A DNA stretch of 55,462 nucleotides from Clostridia bacterium (lineage in GTDB: Bacteria > Bacillota > Clostridia > Peptostreptococcales > Anaerovoracaceae). The DNA is taken from contig CAAFTW010000021.1 in the NCBI GenBank assembly GCA_900766045.1, positions 1-55,462 on the forward strand, written 5' to 3'. Shown one piece after another: positions 1 through 8,805 of the stretch. Within the stretch, counting starts at the first letter, position 1. Every line of letters starts with the position of its first letter. The position numbers and the translations under genes are program-made. The notes beneath the pieces were generated by a model that worked only from the letters and a program-made list of their open reading frames with translations, was not told the DNA's origin and did no database searches.

Positions 1-2495
1 GTCTGATCCTTGAAGACTTTCTGATCAGCTCCGTCCTTATAGGTTACGGTGTACTTTTCTTCCGTGTCATCAGCCTTACCGTTGTTGTTCTTGTCATCCT
101 TCCACTGAGCAACATAGGTTACATCGCCGGTTACTGTTGGGCTTACTACAGGCTTCCAATTTGCAAATACATAGTCTTTGCGATTTGGAACAATTCCCTG
201 GAATGCTGGTGTCGCAGCTCCCTCGAGGAGTCCTTCCGTAATCTGATCAGTGAATACGGTTCCGTTTACTCCATCAATATACTTTACTGTATATTTCTGT
301 TCCTCATCGTCAGCCTTTCCGTTGTTGTTCTTATCATCCTTCCACTGGGCTGTGTAAGTCGCATCTTCTGTTACTGTTTTAGCGATTTCTTTATCCCAGC
401 CTGCGAATACATGCCCTTTCCATTTCGGAGCTTCAAATTTCGGTGTAGCTGTTCCTGAAAGCAGATCAGGGAATACCTTATCTTCGAAAGCTTTATGACC
501 AGCTCCGTCTGTATAAGTTACTGTGTACTTATCCTCATCCTCGTCAGCAATTCCGTTATTATTCTTATCCTCCTTCCACTGTGCTGTCAGCGTAACGCCT
601 TTCTTTCCTACATTGATGGACACTCCACCCTTGTAAGTCTTTCCGTCGATGCTGCTCTTCCAGCCGGCAAATACGTAGTTTTCTCTAGTTACTGCTGCGC
701 TGGAAATCGTGTAATCCTTATTCTCGTACACTTCAGCATCTTTCGGATTTCCGTCTTTATCGGCCTTTCCCTTGTTCAGATCATAGTGTACTTTAACTTT
801 GGAATTCTCTTTCCACTGTGCTGTCAGAGTAATATTTTCCTCACCAACTTTGATGGATTCTCCACCCTTGTAAGTCTTTCCATCAGTACTGCTCTTCCAG
901 CCTGTAAAGGTATAATTCTCTCTGGTTACCTTTGCGTCAGATACTGTTGCGATGCTGTCGATATCAGCTTTCGAATCTTCAATGTTTCCATTTCCGCCAG
1001 CTAAATCATAGTGAATCGTTACCTGATTCTTTGTCCATGTCGGCTTAAATGTTTTCACATATCCATCTTCAGAGACTGTACCCTCATCCCATCCAGCGAA
1101 TGTGTATCCTTTTTTCGTCGGATCGCTACTTGGTGTTGGGGCATTTTCTAAAGATGCCAGACCGCCGAAGTATGTGATCTCCTTCCCTTTATCATCTAAG
1201 TATACAGCTTTATAAAGATGTACCGTAGGATCTCCGATTTTATCTTTACTAATCGTCTTAGTCTCACCAGACAGGCCATCCTTATAGGATACGCTTACAT
1301 CGGAGTTGGTGTTAAGCTTACCATATACATCATTATTCGGTGTAACCTGGAATGTGACAGATCTAGAATCCGATGCAGTTCCTGCTGCCGGGAAATCACC
1401 GAGATCCCAGGTCAGTGTTCCATTGTCATTGCTAAGACCGGAAGACAGGGAACCTGATACCAGATTGAACTTCTCTGTGTTCACAATGTCTGTCATCTTA
1501 AGACTTTTTGCGGCTGGATAACTGGATGTGATCGTCTGAGCAAGTCCAGATAATACGTCAGGAAGATCTGTCGCCAGATTACTGTCAGAAATCTGTGTGT
1601 AGTTTCCATTGGATGCAAGGTTTCTCAATGCTGTTGCAGCATTATTACTGATCTGATCTCCGATACCGATACTGAAGATTTTAGTTCCACCCTGCTTCAA
1701 GGCAGTTGCTTGATACAATCCATTCCAGTTATACTTTGAATACGCTCCACCAGACCTTCCCGGCTCACCATCAGAGATAAACACTACATAGGAAGGAAGA
1801 TCTGAACCGTCTAGAATATCCTGAGTTCTGCTCAATGCTGCAGTATAATTAGTTCCGCCTTCCGCTGAAAGCGCATTTACAAAATTATGTAAATAATCTT
1901 TTCCACTCTTCGATACTAACTCTGTTGACTGGGTTTCAGTATTTTTTTCTGTTGTTCCGCCTTTATCTCCATCAAATGCTACAATTGCCAGATGACTTTT
2001 ACTCCCGTTCGAAAGTATCTGGTCAATGAAACTATTCGCTGCAGACTTGGCGGTCTCCATACGGGTATTTCCACTAGTATCAGGCTGGGTGCATACTTCT
2101 GGCTTATCGTGCTGCCAATAACCAGTTCCACAGGTATCACAAACCCATCCTTTATGATTCTCCCATGTGAAATTAGTACTTCCACATATTGCCATGCTGC
2201 CGCTCTTGTCTAATACAAGTACAACATTGGCTTCTCCTGCATCTTCTGTAACTGTAGTAAACGAATTTCCAGATAATGAAAGCTTAACTGTGTAAGTTGG
2301 CTTTCCTGTGTTCTGATCGACTTCGGTATTAACAATCTCTTTTTTAGCGGTAACCTCTCCACCGCTTGTGCCAGATGATTCGCTTTCCGTCGCGAACGAC
2401 ACATTCGTAAAACTAAACGTCAATATGACGGCTAACGTCAGAACCAGCACCAACAGCCGGCTGGCTCCCTTCCTCCACGCGCTCTCTTTCCTCAT
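1..2495 (-). CDS. Secreted VWA-domain surface protein with InlB-type and DxNxNG repeats (C-terminus beyond window)
   Basis: This is a putative surface adhesin; the 3' part lies outside the window. The start is the ATG at 2493-2495, seven to eight bases after a GGAGG site. The N-terminus (MRKESAWRKG, then a hydrophobic stretch ending near SFATE) is a signal peptide. A von Willebrand A domain follows, with the MIDAS motif DKSGS at about residues 95-99, GGTNY further on and an ISDGEPG segment. After about residue 330 come InlB/Listeria-Bacteroides-type modules (GYTFAGW, YTFTGWKSS, TLTAQWK) and then at least three units of about 80 residues, each containing DKNNNGxAD, which resembles a calcium-binding loop. 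No anchor motif is visible because the end is missing. Its paralogue lies directly upstream with a near-identical signal peptide and leader. Adhesion or a biofilm role is inferred from the domains and the c-di-GMP riboswitch. Confidence 0.88.
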   Translation of the reverse strand, partial: MRKESAWRKGASRLLVLVLTLAVILTFSFTNVSFATESESSGTSGGEVTAKKEIVNTEVDQNTGKPTYTVKLSLSGNSFTTVTEDAGEANVVLVLDKSGSMAICGSTNFTWENHKGWVCDTCGTGYWQHDKPEVCTQPDTSGNTRMETAKSAANSFIDQILSNGSKSHLAIVAFDGDKGGTTEKNTETQSTELVSKSGKDYLHNFVNALSAEGGTNYTAALSRTQDILDGSDLPSYVVFISDGEPGRSGGAYSKYNWNGLYQATALKQGGTKIFSIGIGDQISNNAATALRNLASNGNYTQISDSNLATDLPDVLSGLAQTITSSYPAAKSLKMTDIVNTEKFNLVSGSLSSGLSNDNGTLTWDLGDFPAAGTASDSRSVTFQVTPNNDVYGKLNTNSDVSVSYKDGLSGETKTISKDKIGDPTVHLYKAVYLDDKGKEITYFGGLASLENAPTPSSDPTKKGYTFAGWDEGTVSEDGYVKTFKPTWTKNQVTIHYDLAGGNGNIEDSKADIDSIATVSDAKVTRENYTFTGWKSSTDGKTYKGGESIKVGEENITLTAQWKENSKVKVHYDLNKGKADKDGNPKDAEVYENKDYTISSAAVTRENYVFAGWKSSIDGKTYKGGVSINVGKKGVTLTAQWKEDKNNNGIADEDEDKYTVTYTDGAGHKAFEDKVFPDLLSGTATPKFEAPKWKGHVFAGWDKEIAKTVTEDATYTAQWKDDKNNNGKADDEEQKYTVKYIDGVNGTVFTDQITEGLLEGAATPAFQGIVPNRKDYVFANWKPVVSPTVTGDVTYVAQWKDDKNNNGKADDTEEKYTVTYKDGADQKVFKDQ

Positions 2496-2505
2496 AATAA
2501 AATTA

Positions 2506-2535
2506 CCTCCATTCTTGTCTTAATTACAGGAATGG
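2506..2535 (-). promoter_or_regulatory. Predicted Shine-Dalgarno-sequestering hairpin (expression platform, copy 1)
   Basis: On the minus strand CCATTCCTGT (2535-2526) can pair with ACAAGAATGG (2518-2509), nine of ten pairs with one internal mismatch and a 7-base loop. The 3' arm overlaps the GGAGG ribosome site (2506-2510). The 5' arm shares its first two C residues with the P1 helix of the riboswitch. P1 formation would therefore compete with this hairpin, suggesting that c-di-GMP turns translation on. The pairing is seen in the sequence; the direction of control is inference. Confidence 0.55.
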
Positions 2536-2614
2536 CAGCTGGCTGTCTTGCTATTTTGAATATTCTTAAACAAGACCCTCTAGTTTTGCGTCCCGGTCTC
2601 ACGGCCGGTTTGCC
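2534..2614 (-). promoter_or_regulatory. Cyclic di-GMP-I (GEMM-I) riboswitch, copy 1
   Basis: Read on the minus strand, the segment has the GEMM-I landmarks in order: GGCAAACC, a short hairpin, GGGACGCAAA, a CTAGAGGGTCTT arm, a second hairpin closed by AAGACAGCC, and AGCTGCC, which closes P1 with the first GGCA. It ends 39 bases before the start codon of the VWA surface protein. The class binds cyclic di-GMP and usually controls motility, adhesion or secretion genes. The 2615-2856 stretch upstream is AT-rich leader and promoter DNA; I could not assign a -35/-10 with confidence. Confidence 0.9.
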
Positions 2615-2856
2615 TTTTTCATCCATATTGAGAATCGATTTAGAATTTTCTTTAATCTATTGCGATCGCATATTACCGGTGTTTATTTCACTTCGATATT
2701 ACCATTTCTACTTTTTCTACATAATAGCAAAAACGAAAATGACCTATACAATTGCGAAAATCACTTATTCATATTCACTTTTTTCAGTTCAGCACAATTG
2801 TGGAAGTATTTCCGTTTCAGACCGAGCAGTATGTTATTGCGATCCTATTTATTTTT

Positions 2857-4656
2857 CTATTTAACATTCACCACGACCTTATCGCGGATGCCGTTGACAC
2901 CCAATACATATACCGTGGTCTTGCCGGCTTTCTTAGCTTTGATCACGCCGGTCTTGTAATTTACCGTCGCGATCTTGCTGTCTGCCGTCAGGTAGCGAAG
3001 CAGTCCACAGTGCGTCGCGTCGAGGAAGGCACGTCTCTTGTTCAGCTTACTGATCGTTGCCTTAACCTTGTACGTCTGGCCCTTCTTCAGTGTCACGGAA
3101 TGCTTAGACACTTTCACCGACTTCACGTTTGTGGAGCGGGTGCTGGTGTTTCCACACACAGAATGAACCGTCACGCTGTTTCTTACCACGACTTTCTTTC
3201 CGTTCTTGATTTTGTATGCCGCAACATAGTATTTATAATTGTGGTATGTTTTTAGATTCTTCACAGTGTAGACGCGGGCTTTAGTTGCCTTGTAATCAGC
3301 CACCTTCTTGAACGGGTGCGGGATTCTGCCCTGCGCTTCATCACAGTGGTTGGTGTAGATGAAGTATCCGTCGACATTCGTCAGTGCCGTCCAGGTCAGG
3401 GTCTGAGTATGCTTGCCCTTTGCGATGACCTTAGGAAGCAGGATTCCGGTGATTTTCTTTGAAGGTTTAACCGGCTTGACCGGATTAACCGGTTTTACAA
3501 CCTTGTTCCATTTTGCATAAAGATCAATGTTTCCCTTCACAGGAGTATTAAAATCATACTTCTGTGTAAAGCTGCTGTCTGTAAACCATCCGTCAAAGGT
3601 ATACCCTTCCTGCACCGGATCTTCCGGCTGAACAGCCTTGCCGCCGTCCGGAACGGTCTGTGTGAAGTTTGATTCGCCGTTATTCGGGTGGAACGTGACG
3701 GTGTGCTCTTCGGTTGGAGTGGATGGAGTAACCGGAACGTACGGAACGGAGTTCTTTTTCCACTGGGCATACAGTTTCACCGGACCCACATTGCCGTTAT
3801 CTTTTGTGATTTCTGGAACTTTAAAAATCTGGCCTTCTGCATACAGATTTCCATCTGTATCTGCCCATCCGATAAACTTCATACCATCCTTCTTCTCTGG
3901 TTCGTAGGAAGAAATTGCCGTATCCTTATAATAGTCATCTGTAGTTTTAAGCAGTTTATCGCCATCATAGTATTCAAACCAGAGTGCCGGCTGCCACCAA
4001 GCATATGCCGTATCTGTCGTATCTTCCTGTATTTCTTTAAATAATTTCACGTAGGTTGACCCACCAGTGTAATTCACTTCTCCTACCTTCCAATATTTAA
4101 ATTTATAGTGCTCTTTTAACTCCGGCTTCTGCATGGTATGCATGTACATAATTGTATTTGCCGGAGTCTCTTCCTCCCAGCTAATACCTGATCCACCTAT
4201 TTTATCAATGGTTTGAAACTTGTACTTATAAAACTGTTTCTCAGTGAAATGAACCAGTATTACATTACTTTTCGTTTCATTCACTTTTTCCTTTATTGCA
4301 TCATACGAAAGTGGAAACTGAAGATCTGAGTTATCGCTCCAGGTGAGACCTGAGTATTCATATTTCTTCTTTCCTTCTGTAAAGGATGAACCCTCTTTAA
4401 CACTTGCCATATTCTCCAAACGTGTCGCATCATTTTGTGTTGATCCGGGCGAAATCATTACTTCATCAATTGACTGTCCATCACGCTCTCCTGAATACGA
4501 ATACTGTAATTTTAAAGTGATCGGCTGATCGCTGCCCCCGGTCTCTTCTGCAGCAAACGAAATACTCGTAAAGCTGAACACCATGGTGACGGCTGCCGCC
4601 AGGACGAGAACCAGCAATCGGTTCAGGCCTTTCCTCTTCGCGTTCTCTCTTTTCAT
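2857..4656 (-). CDS. Secreted InlB-repeat / Ig-like surface protein
   Basis: A secreted protein of 599 residues. The chosen start (ATG 4654-4656, MKRENAKRKG) is seven bases after GGAGG; an in-frame ATG six codons earlier overlaps that ribosome site and is rejected. A signal peptide ends near SFAAEE. The middle carries two InlB B/Listeria-Bacteroides repeat modules (FIGWADTDG to LYAQWKK, and GYTFDGWFTD to LYAKWNK). A proline/lysine-rich linker, an FN3-like segment and a C-terminal bacterial Ig-like (Big_2-like) domain ending VVVNVK follow. There is no LPXTG or transmembrane anchor, so attachment, if any, is non-covalent. It is a paralogue of the neighbouring VWA protein by signal peptide and leader, and has its own c-di-GMP riboswitch. 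No terminator is evident before the next leader, so read-through into copy 1 is possible. Confidence 0.88.
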   Translation of the reverse strand: MKRENAKRKGLNRLLVLVLAAAVTMVFSFTSISFAAEETGGSDQPITLKLQYSYSGERDGQSIDEVMISPGSTQNDATRLENMASVKEGSSFTEGKKKYEYSGLTWSDNSDLQFPLSYDAIKEKVNETKSNVILVHFTEKQFYKYKFQTIDKIGGSGISWEEETPANTIMYMHTMQKPELKEHYKFKYWKVGEVNYTGGSTYVKLFKEIQEDTTDTAYAWWQPALWFEYYDGDKLLKTTDDYYKDTAISSYEPEKKDGMKFIGWADTDGNLYAEGQIFKVPEITKDNGNVGPVKLYAQWKKNSVPYVPVTPSTPTEEHTVTFHPNNGESNFTQTVPDGGKAVQPEDPVQEGYTFDGWFTDSSFTQKYDFNTPVKGNIDLYAKWNKVVKPVNPVKPVKPSKKITGILLPKVIAKGKHTQTLTWTALTNVDGYFIYTNHCDEAQGRIPHPFKKVADYKATKARVYTVKNLKTYHNYKYYVAAYKIKNGKKVVVRNSVTVHSVCGNTSTRSTNVKSVKVSKHSVTLKKGQTYKVKATISKLNKRRAFLDATHCGLLRYLTADSKIATVNYKTGVIKAKKAGKTTVYVLGVNGIRDKVVVNVK

Positions 4657-4663
4657 AAGAATA

Positions 4664-4693
4664 CCTCCATTCATGTTTTCGTTACAAGAATGG
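4664..4693 (-). promoter_or_regulatory. Predicted Shine-Dalgarno-sequestering hairpin (expression platform, copy 2)
   Basis: CCATTCTTGT (4693-4684 on the minus strand) pairs with ACATGAATGG (4676-4667), again nine of ten pairs, with the mismatch at the same position as copy 1 and a 7-base loop of different sequence. It overlaps both the riboswitch P1 3' strand and the GGAGG site (4664-4668), as in copy 1. Confidence 0.55.
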
Positions 4694-4772
4694 CAGCTGG
4701 CTGTCTTGCTATTTTGAATATTCTTAAATAAGACCCTCTAGTTTTGCGTCCTGACCTCACAGTCAGTTTGCC
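4692..4772 (-). promoter_or_regulatory. Cyclic di-GMP-I (GEMM-I) riboswitch, copy 2
   Basis: The same architecture as copy 1 on the minus strand: GGCAAAC, a hairpin, AGGACGCAAA, CTAGAGGGTCTT, a second arm, AAGACAGCC and AGCTGCC. The substitutions against copy 1 lie mainly in the first hairpin (CTGACTG...TCAG against CCGGCCG...CCGG), which still pairs, as expected for a maintained RNA fold. It controls the InlB-repeat surface protein 36 bases downstream. Confidence 0.9.
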
Positions 4773-5070
4773 TTTTTCAATCTGTATTGAGAAACGTTTG
4801 AGATTGACTTTTAAACTATTGCAGTGCGTAATCGATTACAGTACCTTCAGATCGAACTTTCTGATTACTTCGTATTTTATCATCTACACCTTTACGTTAC
4901 ATACGTATTACGTATTTTCACTTATTTTCATTCGATATCCGCTTATTTGATGGCAAAAATAATATCTATATTATAAAATATTGCTGTATATACAACTATT
5001 TATATTCCGATTATTTTCATACCTCATAAATATGTTTTCAATTCCCCGGCCTCTTGCGCGTTTGTGTTTT
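4773..5070. other. AT-rich intergenic leader, no gene seen
   Basis: About 300 bases rich in A and T upstream of riboswitch copy 2. Part (a GCAATAG[AT]TTAAA block) is shared with the region upstream of copy 1 near 2650-2680, so it probably carries the promoter. No standard -35/-10 pair stands out and short open frames here have no ribosome site. Confidence 0.5.
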
Positions 5071-5074
5071 GTCC

Positions 5075-5125
5075 CAAGAAAGAAAAATACCTGCCCGCCG
5101 GATGACTCCCGGAAGAGCAGGTATT
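5075..5125 (-). terminator. Rho-independent terminator after the argH-fumC unit
   Basis: On the minus strand AATACCTGC pairs with GCAGGTATT (outer stem 5087-5125) and is followed by TTTCTTTCTT. It lies 28 bases after the stop codon of the membrane protein gene. Confidence 0.85.
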
Positions 5126-5152
5126 CTGTTTCTCTTATTCGGTTTTCAAAAG

Positions 5153-5776
5153 CTAGGTCAGGATCCACCACACGACGATGCGCGCCATCAGAAGGGAAAC
5201 CATGAGCAGGACCAATACTCCCATGTAGAGAGACGCCCAGCGGGCCCTGGAGATCTGTTCGCCTTCATAGCGGGACATCTGCAGCAGATGCCAGGAATCG
5301 ACCAGGTTCACGATCGGGATGAACTGCAGGATGATATGCGCTGCACGTGCACCTCTTCTGTCTTCGGTCATCAGGGACGGCAGGCGGCAGATCAGGCCGA
5401 TGGCATTGCTGATCGGGACGATGTGCAGGAGTCCGCTGATCAGGAGGACGGCGGCGCTGACCTGCCAGGCTCTGGAGTTTCCAGAATCTGCAGTGAACAT
5501 CGTGATGGCAACCGTTACTGCTGCTCCGAAAAACGGGAACATGGCGATGTACTGTTCAACCACGGAAAGAGCGTTTCTGGCCGTCAGAGGCTTCTTCTTT
5601 TTCACATCTTCTATGTTAAGAATGATGCAGATGATTGATGCAATCAGGCAGGGGATGGTTCCGGCAATCAGGTCGCGGGGATGCCGGATTCCGCTGTCTG
5701 CGTCCAGCGGCCAGAGCAGAATGAGGAACGGAAAGGTTCCCAGCAGCACGGACAGCCAGCTAATCCATTTCTTCAT
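5153..5776 (-). CDS. Hypothetical polytopic membrane protein
   Basis: A 207-residue protein of unrecognised family. The start MKKWISW follows an AGAGGTGA ribosome site; a longer in-frame start would run into fumC. Hydrophobic segments at roughly residues 5-24, 33-53, 74-95, 105-125 and 178-203 suggest about five membrane spans. A charged cytoplasmic-looking loop (KKKKPLTARN) lies near 56-65 and an amphipathic stretch (SLMTEDRRGARAAH) near 131-144. It starts seven bases after the fumC stop, so it is very likely cotranscribed with argH and fumC, but nothing in its sequence points to a substrate or partner. The gene is real by its ribosome site, length and terminator; the function is unknown. 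Confidence 0.72.
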   Translation of the reverse strand: MKKWISWLSVLLGTFPFLILLWPLDADSGIRHPRDLIAGTIPCLIASIICIILNIEDVKKKKPLTARNALSVVEQYIAMFPFFGAAVTVAITMFTADSGNSRAWQVSAAVLLISGLLHIVPISNAIGLICRLPSLMTEDRRGARAAHIILQFIPIVNLVDSWHLLQMSRYEGEQISRARWASLYMGVLVLLMVSLLMARIVVWWILT

Positions 5777-5783
5777 GCGGAAA

Positions 5784-7166
5784 TCACCTCTGGTTCGGAT
5801 GGACCATGTTTTCCGGGACCACCCAGGCGTCAAACTGTTCCGGAGTAACCAGTCCGAGTTTTTCCGCCGCCTCTTTCAGCGTCAGTTTCTCCTGATAGGC
5901 CAGCTTGGCGATTTTGGCGCTGTTCTCATAGCCGATGTGCGGGCTCAGCGCAGTGACCAGCATCAGAGATTTATTCAGGTTTTCATTGATCTTTTCCATG
6001 TTTGGGCGGATTCCCGCGATGCAGTTCTTCCCGAAGGAATCCATGGCGTCAGCGAGGAGTCCTGCGGATTCCAGGAAATTATCGATGAGTACCGGCATGA
6101 ACACGTTCAGTTCGTAATTTCCCTGGGAAGCGGCGATTCCGACTGCCGTATCATTTCCCATGACCTGTACAGCGACCATTGTAACAGCCTCGCACTGGGT
6201 CGGATTGACCTTTCCCGGCATGATGGAACTTCCCGGCTCGTTTGCCGGGATGATCAGCTCACCAATACCGCAGCGCGGTCCGCTGGCCAGGAGGCGGACG
6301 TCATTGGCGATCTTCATCAGATCGCAGGCCAGGGCCTTCATGGCGCCGTGGACGTAAACCAGCGCGTCCTTGGAAGTCAGCGCCTGGAACTTGTTTTCTG
6401 CTGTTCTGAACGGAATTCCGGAAAGTTCGCTGATTTTCTCTGCGGATTTTACGGCAAAATCCGGATGTGCGTTCAACCCGGTTCCAACGGCTGTTCCGCC
6501 CAGTGCAAGCTCTCTCAGTGACTCGGATGCCGCGGCGATCTGTTTTTCATCGTGGTCCAGCATGGAGCGCCAGCCGCTGATTTCCTGACCCAGGGTGAGC
6601 GGGGTCGCATCCTGAAGATGAGTCCTTCCTGTCTTCACCACATCCATGTAGGTGTCTTCCTTCTCTTTAAGGAGATCCCGCAGTTTTCTGACTGCAGGCA
6701 GCAGGCGCTTCTCTACCGTTGTGAGGGCGGCGATGTGCATGGCTGTCGGGAAGGTGTCGTTGGAGCTCTGCGAGCAATTAACGTGATCGTTCGGGTGCAG
6801 GATCTGCTCTCCGGCGATTTCATTTCCTCTATGGGCGATGACTTCATTTACGTTCATATTGGACTGGGTGCCGCTTCCGGTCTGGAAAATCACCAGCGGA
6901 AAGTTTCCGTCCAGTTTCCCGGCCAGAATGTCATCGCAGGCCTGGCCGATCAGTTCCGCACGTCTGCTGTCCAGCATGCCCAGCTCCTCATTCGCCTGAG
7001 CCGCGGCCTTCTTCAGGATTGCAAAGGCCCGGATGATCTCCTCAGGCATTTTCTTTTTTCCGATTTTAAAATTCTCAAAACTTCTCTCTGTCTGCGCACC
7101 CCAGTACTTATCTGCCGGAACACGCACTTCTCCCATTGTATCATGTTCGATTCTGTATCCGCTCAT
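5784..7166 (-). CDS. fumC: Class II fumarate hydratase
   Basis: Interconverts fumarate and malate in the cytoplasm. The 460-residue length is normal for the iron-independent class II enzyme. The superfamily signature GSSIMPGKVNP lies at about residues 313-323 and carries the mobile catalytic loop. The fumarase/aspartase pattern is also seen in TGRTHLQDATP, SSNDTFPTAMH and the N-terminal YWGAQTERS segment. Aspartase is a close homologue, but KYWGAQTERSFENF and PEEIIRAFAILKKAAA are typical of FumC. It lies 62 bases downstream of argH on the same strand, so fumarate made by ArgH could be hydrated directly. That metabolic coupling is inference from the gene order. Confidence 0.93.
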   Translation of the reverse strand: MSGYRIEHDTMGEVRVPADKYWGAQTERSFENFKIGKKKMPEEIIRAFAILKKAAAQANEELGMLDSRRAELIGQACDDILAGKLDGNFPLVIFQTGSGTQSNMNVNEVIAHRGNEIAGEQILHPNDHVNCSQSSNDTFPTAMHIAALTTVEKRLLPAVRKLRDLLKEKEDTYMDVVKTGRTHLQDATPLTLGQEISGWRSMLDHDEKQIAAASESLRELALGGTAVGTGLNAHPDFAVKSAEKISELSGIPFRTAENKFQALTSKDALVYVHGAMKALACDLMKIANDVRLLASGPRCGIGELIIPANEPGSSIMPGKVNPTQCEAVTMVAVQVMGNDTAVGIAASQGNYELNVFMPVLIDNFLESAGLLADAMDSFGKNCIAGIRPNMEKINENLNKSLMLVTALSPHIGYENSAKIAKLAYQEKLTLKEAAEKLGLVTPEQFDAWVVPENMVHPNQR

Positions 7167-7228
7167 TTTTCCCCTTTCTGACGCCCGCAGAAATCCGCAG
7201 GCGGAGCACCGAAACGGTGATTCTGTAT

Positions 7229-8623
7229 TTACTGCTCTTTCTGGATTTCCTCAAGCCAGGCTCTTCCGGTCTCAATCTGGCGCGCAACCTCTGAAGGCGC
7301 TGTGCCTCCAAAAGATTTTCTCGCGTCTACGCAGGCCGGAATGCTGATGTCTCCCAGCGCGTCTCTGCTGACGCGGCTGTCGATTTCATGAAGCTGCTCA
7401 TCCGTCAGATCAGAGAAGTCGCAGTTTCCGTCTTCACAGAGCTTTACCATTCTGCCGACGATATTATGCGCCTCGCGGAAAGGAATGCCCTCCTGGGCCA
7501 GGTGCTCAGCAATATCCGTCGCATTCAGAAATCCCTTATGCAGCTGTTTTTCAACCATATCGGTGCGCAGCTCTGTCTTCTCCAGCATGTTGGCGAAGAT
7601 TGCCACGCAGGCCTTCCATGTATCCACCGCGTCGTAGAGGCCTTCCTTATCCTCCTGGAAGTCCTTGTTATACGCAAGCGGCGTGCCCTTCATCGTCGTC
7701 AGAAGCTGCATCAGGTCGCCGTAGACACGTCCGCACTTTCCGCGGATCAGCTCCGCCATGTCCGGATTCTTCTTCTGCGGCATGATGCTGCTTCCCGTGC
7801 AGTAACTGTCGTCAATGGCAATATAGCTGAATTCAGAGCTGTTCCACCAGACGAACTCCTCTGCCCATCTGGAGAGATGCATCATGCTGATGGACGCGTC
7901 GCTCAGAAACTCCAGCGCGTAATCCCTGTCACTGACAGAATCCATTGCGTTCTCCGTCGGCGCGCGGAATCCCAGCAGTTCCGCCGTATAGTGGCGGTCC
8001 GTCGGGAATGTCGTGCCGGCCAGCGCACAGGCGCCCAGCGGGCAGAGATCCATTCTCTCATAGGTATCCAGCAGACGTTCAATATCACGCTTGAACATCT
8101 GGAAATAGGCCATGAAGATAAATCCGGCCGTGATCGGCTGTGCGTGCTGGATGTGCGTAAATCCAACCGTAATCGTCTCCTTATACTGCTCTGCCTTCGA
8201 CAAAATCACCTCTTCAAGGTGGATCAGCTCGCTGACGATTTCCCGGATCTGTTCTTTCAGATACAGGCGTCCGTCAACCTGACACTGGTCATTTCTGCTC
8301 CTTGCTGTGTGCAGCTTTTTGCCAGTCTCGCCGATGCGCTCGATCAGCCGGCTCTCTACGGCCATATGGATATCTTCATCGTCTGCCGTAAACGTGATTT
8401 TTCCGTCTTTGATATCTTTCCGGATGCTCTCAAGGCCATCGATAATCTTCTGCGCCTCTTCATCCGTCACGATCCCCTGCTTCGCCAGCATCTTCACATG
8501 TGCAATACTGCCGCGGATATCTTCCTGATACATTCTCTGGTCAAATCCGATCGACGCGTTGAACTTCTTCACCATATCGTCCATATCCTTATGGAAGCGG
8601 CCTCCCCATAATGCCATTTTCAT
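7229..8623 (-). CDS. argH: Argininosuccinate lyase
   Basis: Cleaves argininosuccinate into arginine and fumarate, the last step of arginine synthesis. At 464 residues it is full length. The lyase signature GSSIMPQKKNPD lies at about residues 276-287; HTARSRNDQ and TVGFTHIQHAQP carry the other conserved active-site segments. The start MKMALWGGRF follows an AAAAGGGGAAA ribosome site; a second Met two codons on is also possible. Ahead of it is a good sigma-A-type promoter (8806-8834). It heads the unit with fumC and the membrane protein. No other arginine genes are in view. Confidence 0.95.
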   Translation of the reverse strand: MKMALWGGRFHKDMDDMVKKFNASIGFDQRMYQEDIRGSIAHVKMLAKQGIVTDEEAQKIIDGLESIRKDIKDGKITFTADDEDIHMAVESRLIERIGETGKKLHTARSRNDQCQVDGRLYLKEQIREIVSELIHLEEVILSKAEQYKETITVGFTHIQHAQPITAGFIFMAYFQMFKRDIERLLDTYERMDLCPLGACALAGTTFPTDRHYTAELLGFRAPTENAMDSVSDRDYALEFLSDASISMMHLSRWAEEFVWWNSSEFSYIAIDDSYCTGSSIMPQKKNPDMAELIRGKCGRVYGDLMQLLTTMKGTPLAYNKDFQEDKEGLYDAVDTWKACVAIFANMLEKTELRTDMVEKQLHKGFLNATDIAEHLAQEGIPFREAHNIVGRMVKLCEDGNCDFSDLTDEQLHEIDSRVSRDALGDISIPACVDARKSFGGTAPSEVARQIETGRAWLEEIQKEQ

Positions 8624-8656
8624 TTCCCCTTTTCTAATTACTCATTCCGTTTAATT

Positions 8657-8673
8657 ACCGTAATTGTTACGGT
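8657..8673. promoter_or_regulatory. Perfect inverted repeat in the argH leader, possible operator
   Basis: ACCGTAA, three bases, then TTACGGT, about 35 bases before the argH start. It is a perfect 7-bp dyad inside the transcribed leader. It does not match the arginine-repressor box well; it could be a repressor site or a small hairpin. Confidence 0.35.
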
Positions 8674-8805
8674 TTACTGTATTTCCGAAAGGCGGATTTT
8701 TCTCACTCTGCCCCATATCGACAAAACTCATTTTTCATGAACGCTAAACCCGCATCCGCAGAATCTGATTTCTTTTTATGCATCATCCGCGCATACGTAT
8801 CTTTT

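Noticed and set aside
8730..8790. ArgR box in the argH leader (TTCATGAAAAATGAG)
   Set aside because: Only one weak half-match to known arginine-repressor sites.
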